Positions 15,773-17,425 of a stretch of DNA of 17,425 nt are shown here, in pieces. The notes under the pieces are model-generated. The model saw nothing but the letters and a program-made list of their open reading frames with translations, searched no databases and had not been told where the DNA came from. A program made the translations under genes and the position numbers. Source of the stretch: Stramenopiles sp. TOSAG23-2 (taxonomy: Eukaryota > Sar); the NCBI GenBank assembly GCA_900128395.1, contig LT649645.1:1-17425 (forward strand), in the 5' to 3' direction. Numbering within the stretch: the stretch's first letter is position 1; every line of letters starts with the position of its first letter.

Positions 15773-16204
15773 ATATTGATGTCCCATGGTCATTTTATAA
15801 CCATACGCGTACACACACACACACACATATATATATGCGTGTATGTATATATATTTATATTGATGCAAGTGTAATATATTAAAATAGATATATGAATGTA
15901 TAATATATTACTACTACTCTTCCTACTTGGTATTTTAAAAGAAAAAAAAGAACAACCAAAAATAATATGTAAAAGATATATGAAGAGAAGATAAGAAACA
16001 GGGATATTACAATGTATAGCTAGTGTGTGTAGTATATGCGTATTAAATATATATATATATTATACCGTTCGTAATATTATTAAACATTGTCGTACTGATA
16101 CTCAAAAATATTATTATGAAATATGAGATATTATTATATGCATACACACTTCTTTTATAGCGTGTGATTAATGTGAAAAATGTTTTTTTTACTCTTTTTT
16201 GTTA
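15773..16204. other. convergent intergenic region RPB10/coiled-coil gene
   Basis: This AT-rich region holds both 3' UTRs, an (AC)8 tract at 15811-15827 running into an AT tract, a GA-rich stretch (about 15940-16000), and further AT repeats (about 16048-16062). I see no gene in it. Confidence 0.55.
15811..15827. repeat. (AC)8 microsatellite in the RPB10 3' region
   Basis: The AC tract begins 38 bases past the RPB10 stop and is followed directly by an AT tract. Here the sense strand carries AC, unlike the TG seen after several other genes. Confidence 0.9.
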
Positions 16205-17011
16205 TTAATTTTTATCAAATTTATTTGCAAGTATCCTTTCAGAAACAACTTCTGATGCTTCACGTAACATTAACCGTTTAAGATCTTGATGCTTTGATCT
16301 AAATTTCTCACTTTCCTTCGTAACTTCTACTAATGAATTTTCTAATTCACTCACTTTCATTTGATTACTTGTGCGTAATACATCTATCTCATCATTCGTT
16401 GATCTTACTTGACCTTCAAGATGTTGTACTTTACGCAATAAATAATTTTTATCATCTTCCAAATTACTGACTGAATTAGATAAAATTTCAACTTGACCTT
16501 TTTTATCTTCATACATTTCTTTCGTTTCTTCAATATCTAAGGTTAACTTTTTCACATCTTCTTTGCGTGTCAAGCTCAATTCTTGCAATCTTAAATTTGA
16601 ATTATGCAAATCCTCCCGAGTGCTTCTTAATTCAATGTTTTTTCTTTCCACATTTAATTCGGTTTCTTTATTGGAACGTTTTAAATTATAAATTTTATTT
16701 TGCAGCATATTAATTCGCTCTTTATGTATTTCTTCCATTCTCGTAACTTCTTCTCTTTGTGAATTGGCTAAATCTAACATCGTTGTTTTATTTTCTACTA
16801 ATTCTTCATTTTTACGTTGTAATTTTGATATTTCAATTGGATCATTTTCATAGTGATCTTCATTTTCCGCATCATCGTTATTGCTGTTGTTATTATTCAT
16901 TTTTATTACAATTGATCCATTTCGATTGATTTTCACAGTTGGGGATTTTTGCCCATTATTGTTTGTTGAATACATCGTTGACGATGGTGGGTTTATATTA
17001 TATCTGTCCAT
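16205..17011 (-). CDS. coiled-coil protein of unknown function
   Basis: I do not recognise a family. The 268-residue product has a polar, Asn/Ser-rich N terminus (1-58) with a possible short strand segment (TVKINRNGSIVIKM, 25-38). It then has a nearly continuous coiled coil from about 60 to 250, rich in Glu, Lys, Arg, Leu and Asn with heptad-like spacing and no proline (for example KLQRKNEELVENK, LRLQELSLTRKEDVKKLTLD, YLLRKVQHLEGQV). The last 15 residues (VVSERILANKFDKN) leave the heptad pattern. Such proteins are commonly cytoskeletal, centrosomal, ciliary or trafficking scaffolds, and sequence alone does not choose among these. Codon use is strongly AT-biased, like DPH6. The start at 17009-17011 is the first ATG, preceded by AT-rich leader. 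The low-complexity N terminus makes an alternative start (Met13 or Met38) possible. Confidence 0.75.
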   Translation of the reverse strand: MDRYNINPPSSTMYSTNNNGQKSPTVKINRNGSIVIKMNNNNSNNDDAENEDHYENDPIEISKLQRKNEELVENKTTMLDLANSQREEVTRMEEIHKERINMLQNKIYNLKRSNKETELNVERKNIELRSTREDLHNSNLRLQELSLTRKEDVKKLTLDIEETKEMYEDKKGQVEILSNSVSNLEDDKNYLLRKVQHLEGQVRSTNDEIDVLRTSNQMKVSELENSLVEVTKESEKFRSKHQDLKRLMLREASEVVSERILANKFDKN

Positions 17012-17425
17012 ATATTATTTATAAACTAAAATAAATACGTATACTTGATCAATAATTTTACGTGGTTAGAAGTGGTGTTGATATTAAAATGCTTGTACAA
17101 CCATGAAATCATTTCCATTGCAAGTTATACGTGTGTGTTTACATATTATATCACAATAAATGTGTAGCTATGCATATCGGATTACATATGGCCAAGTTAT
17201 AGTAAAAAAAGGCATTTTGTTGAGAGTAGTGGTGTATTATGAGGATGCCACACACGTACCACTACTGGTGGTACCAGGTAGAGCTGCTCCGTTTTATGTC
17301 GGGTGGTCGGGTAGTGGGGGTGGGGGGTGTTCAAACGCTTCAAATGCTCCATATGCCGTATCTGACGATTTTAAAATTTACAACACTTAAATAATTAAAT
17401 TTTCAGTTTTCGAATAAAAATTATT
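17012..17425. promoter_or_regulatory. region upstream of the coiled-coil gene, with a G-rich island
   Basis: This carries the promoter of the minus-strand coiled-coil gene. At 17240-17350 the base composition switches to G-rich. It contains the hairpin GTACCAC / GTGGTAC (17256-17274), CCAGGTA (17274-17280) and a G-run cluster. A 76-codon plus-strand frame across it (17160-17390) has a glycine/serine run that simply reflects the G-run and looks non-coding. Confidence 0.45.
17301..17327 (+). promoter_or_regulatory. potential G-quadruplex motif
   Basis: Four G-runs (3, 3, 5 and 6 bases) are separated by loops of 5, 4 and 1 bases, which satisfies the usual G-quadruplex pattern. It sits about 290 bases upstream of the coiled-coil start codon, with the C-rich strand as that gene's sense strand. 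The pattern is plain in the sequence; its folding and role are inferred. Confidence 0.5.

Noticed and set aside
17160-17390. 76-codon plus-strand ORF
   Set aside because: Its Gly/Ser run is the translated G-run and the rest shows no domain; probably non-coding promoter DNA.
1-17425. tRNA or rRNA genes
   Set aside because: I looked for B-box-like GGTTCGA and cloverleaf-type arms in the gaps on both strands and found none; a dedicated tRNA scan could still correct this.

Overview
The window reads as nuclear DNA of a small unicellular eukaryote with an AT-rich, compact, intron-poor genome. Pointers are eukaryote-only proteins (TFIID subunit TAF9, Pol I/II/III subunit RPB10, cytosolic ribosomal protein uL22/RPL17, diphthamide synthetase DPH6), A-rich sequence before most start codons, asparagine-rich runs, many microsatellites, and one spliceosomal-type intron with a perfect TACTAAC branch site. 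TAA, TAG and TGA all end genes, so the standard code fits. I cannot name the lineage; a free-living (possibly marine) protist or microalga is only a guess.

Layout, left to right: a possible 3' tail of a membrane-protein gene (+, 2-118); a 999-aa DPH6 fused to an N-terminal HIT-like domain and two C-terminal RidA domains (+); TAF9 (-); a glutathione S-transferase (+); a PhyH/PHYHD1-like 2-oxoglutarate dioxygenase (-); a secreted 563-aa protein with about 27-residue GGA[I/L] repeats, probably a beta-helix (-); a 504-aa aromatic-rich protein I do not recognise (-); a SET-domain methyltransferase of the SETD3/Rubisco-LSMT type carrying one in-frame intron (+); RPL17 (-); RPB10 (+); and a coiled-coil protein of unknown role (-). 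Intergenic gaps are about 0.3-0.85 kb.

Genes do not form operons, and strands alternate. Divergent pairs (TAF9/GST, the 504-aa gene/SET, RPL17/RPB10) share 0.68-0.85 kb upstream regions. Convergent pairs (DPH6/TAF9, GST/PhyH, SET/RPL17, RPB10/coiled coil) share short 3' regions, often with GT/CA tracts. Several products serve gene expression (TAF9, RPB10, RPL17, and DPH6, which modifies elongation factor 2), but nothing shows they form one local pathway.

Points most worth following: the HIT-DPH6-RidA-RidA architecture with a degenerate histidine triad; the unrecognised 504-aa protein; the Pmp-like repeat protein; the stop-free intron of 3n length; and a GC-richer, foldable island between RPL17 and RPB10 that may be an unannotated RNA. 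I saw no tRNA, rRNA, CRISPR array, transposon or viral gene.
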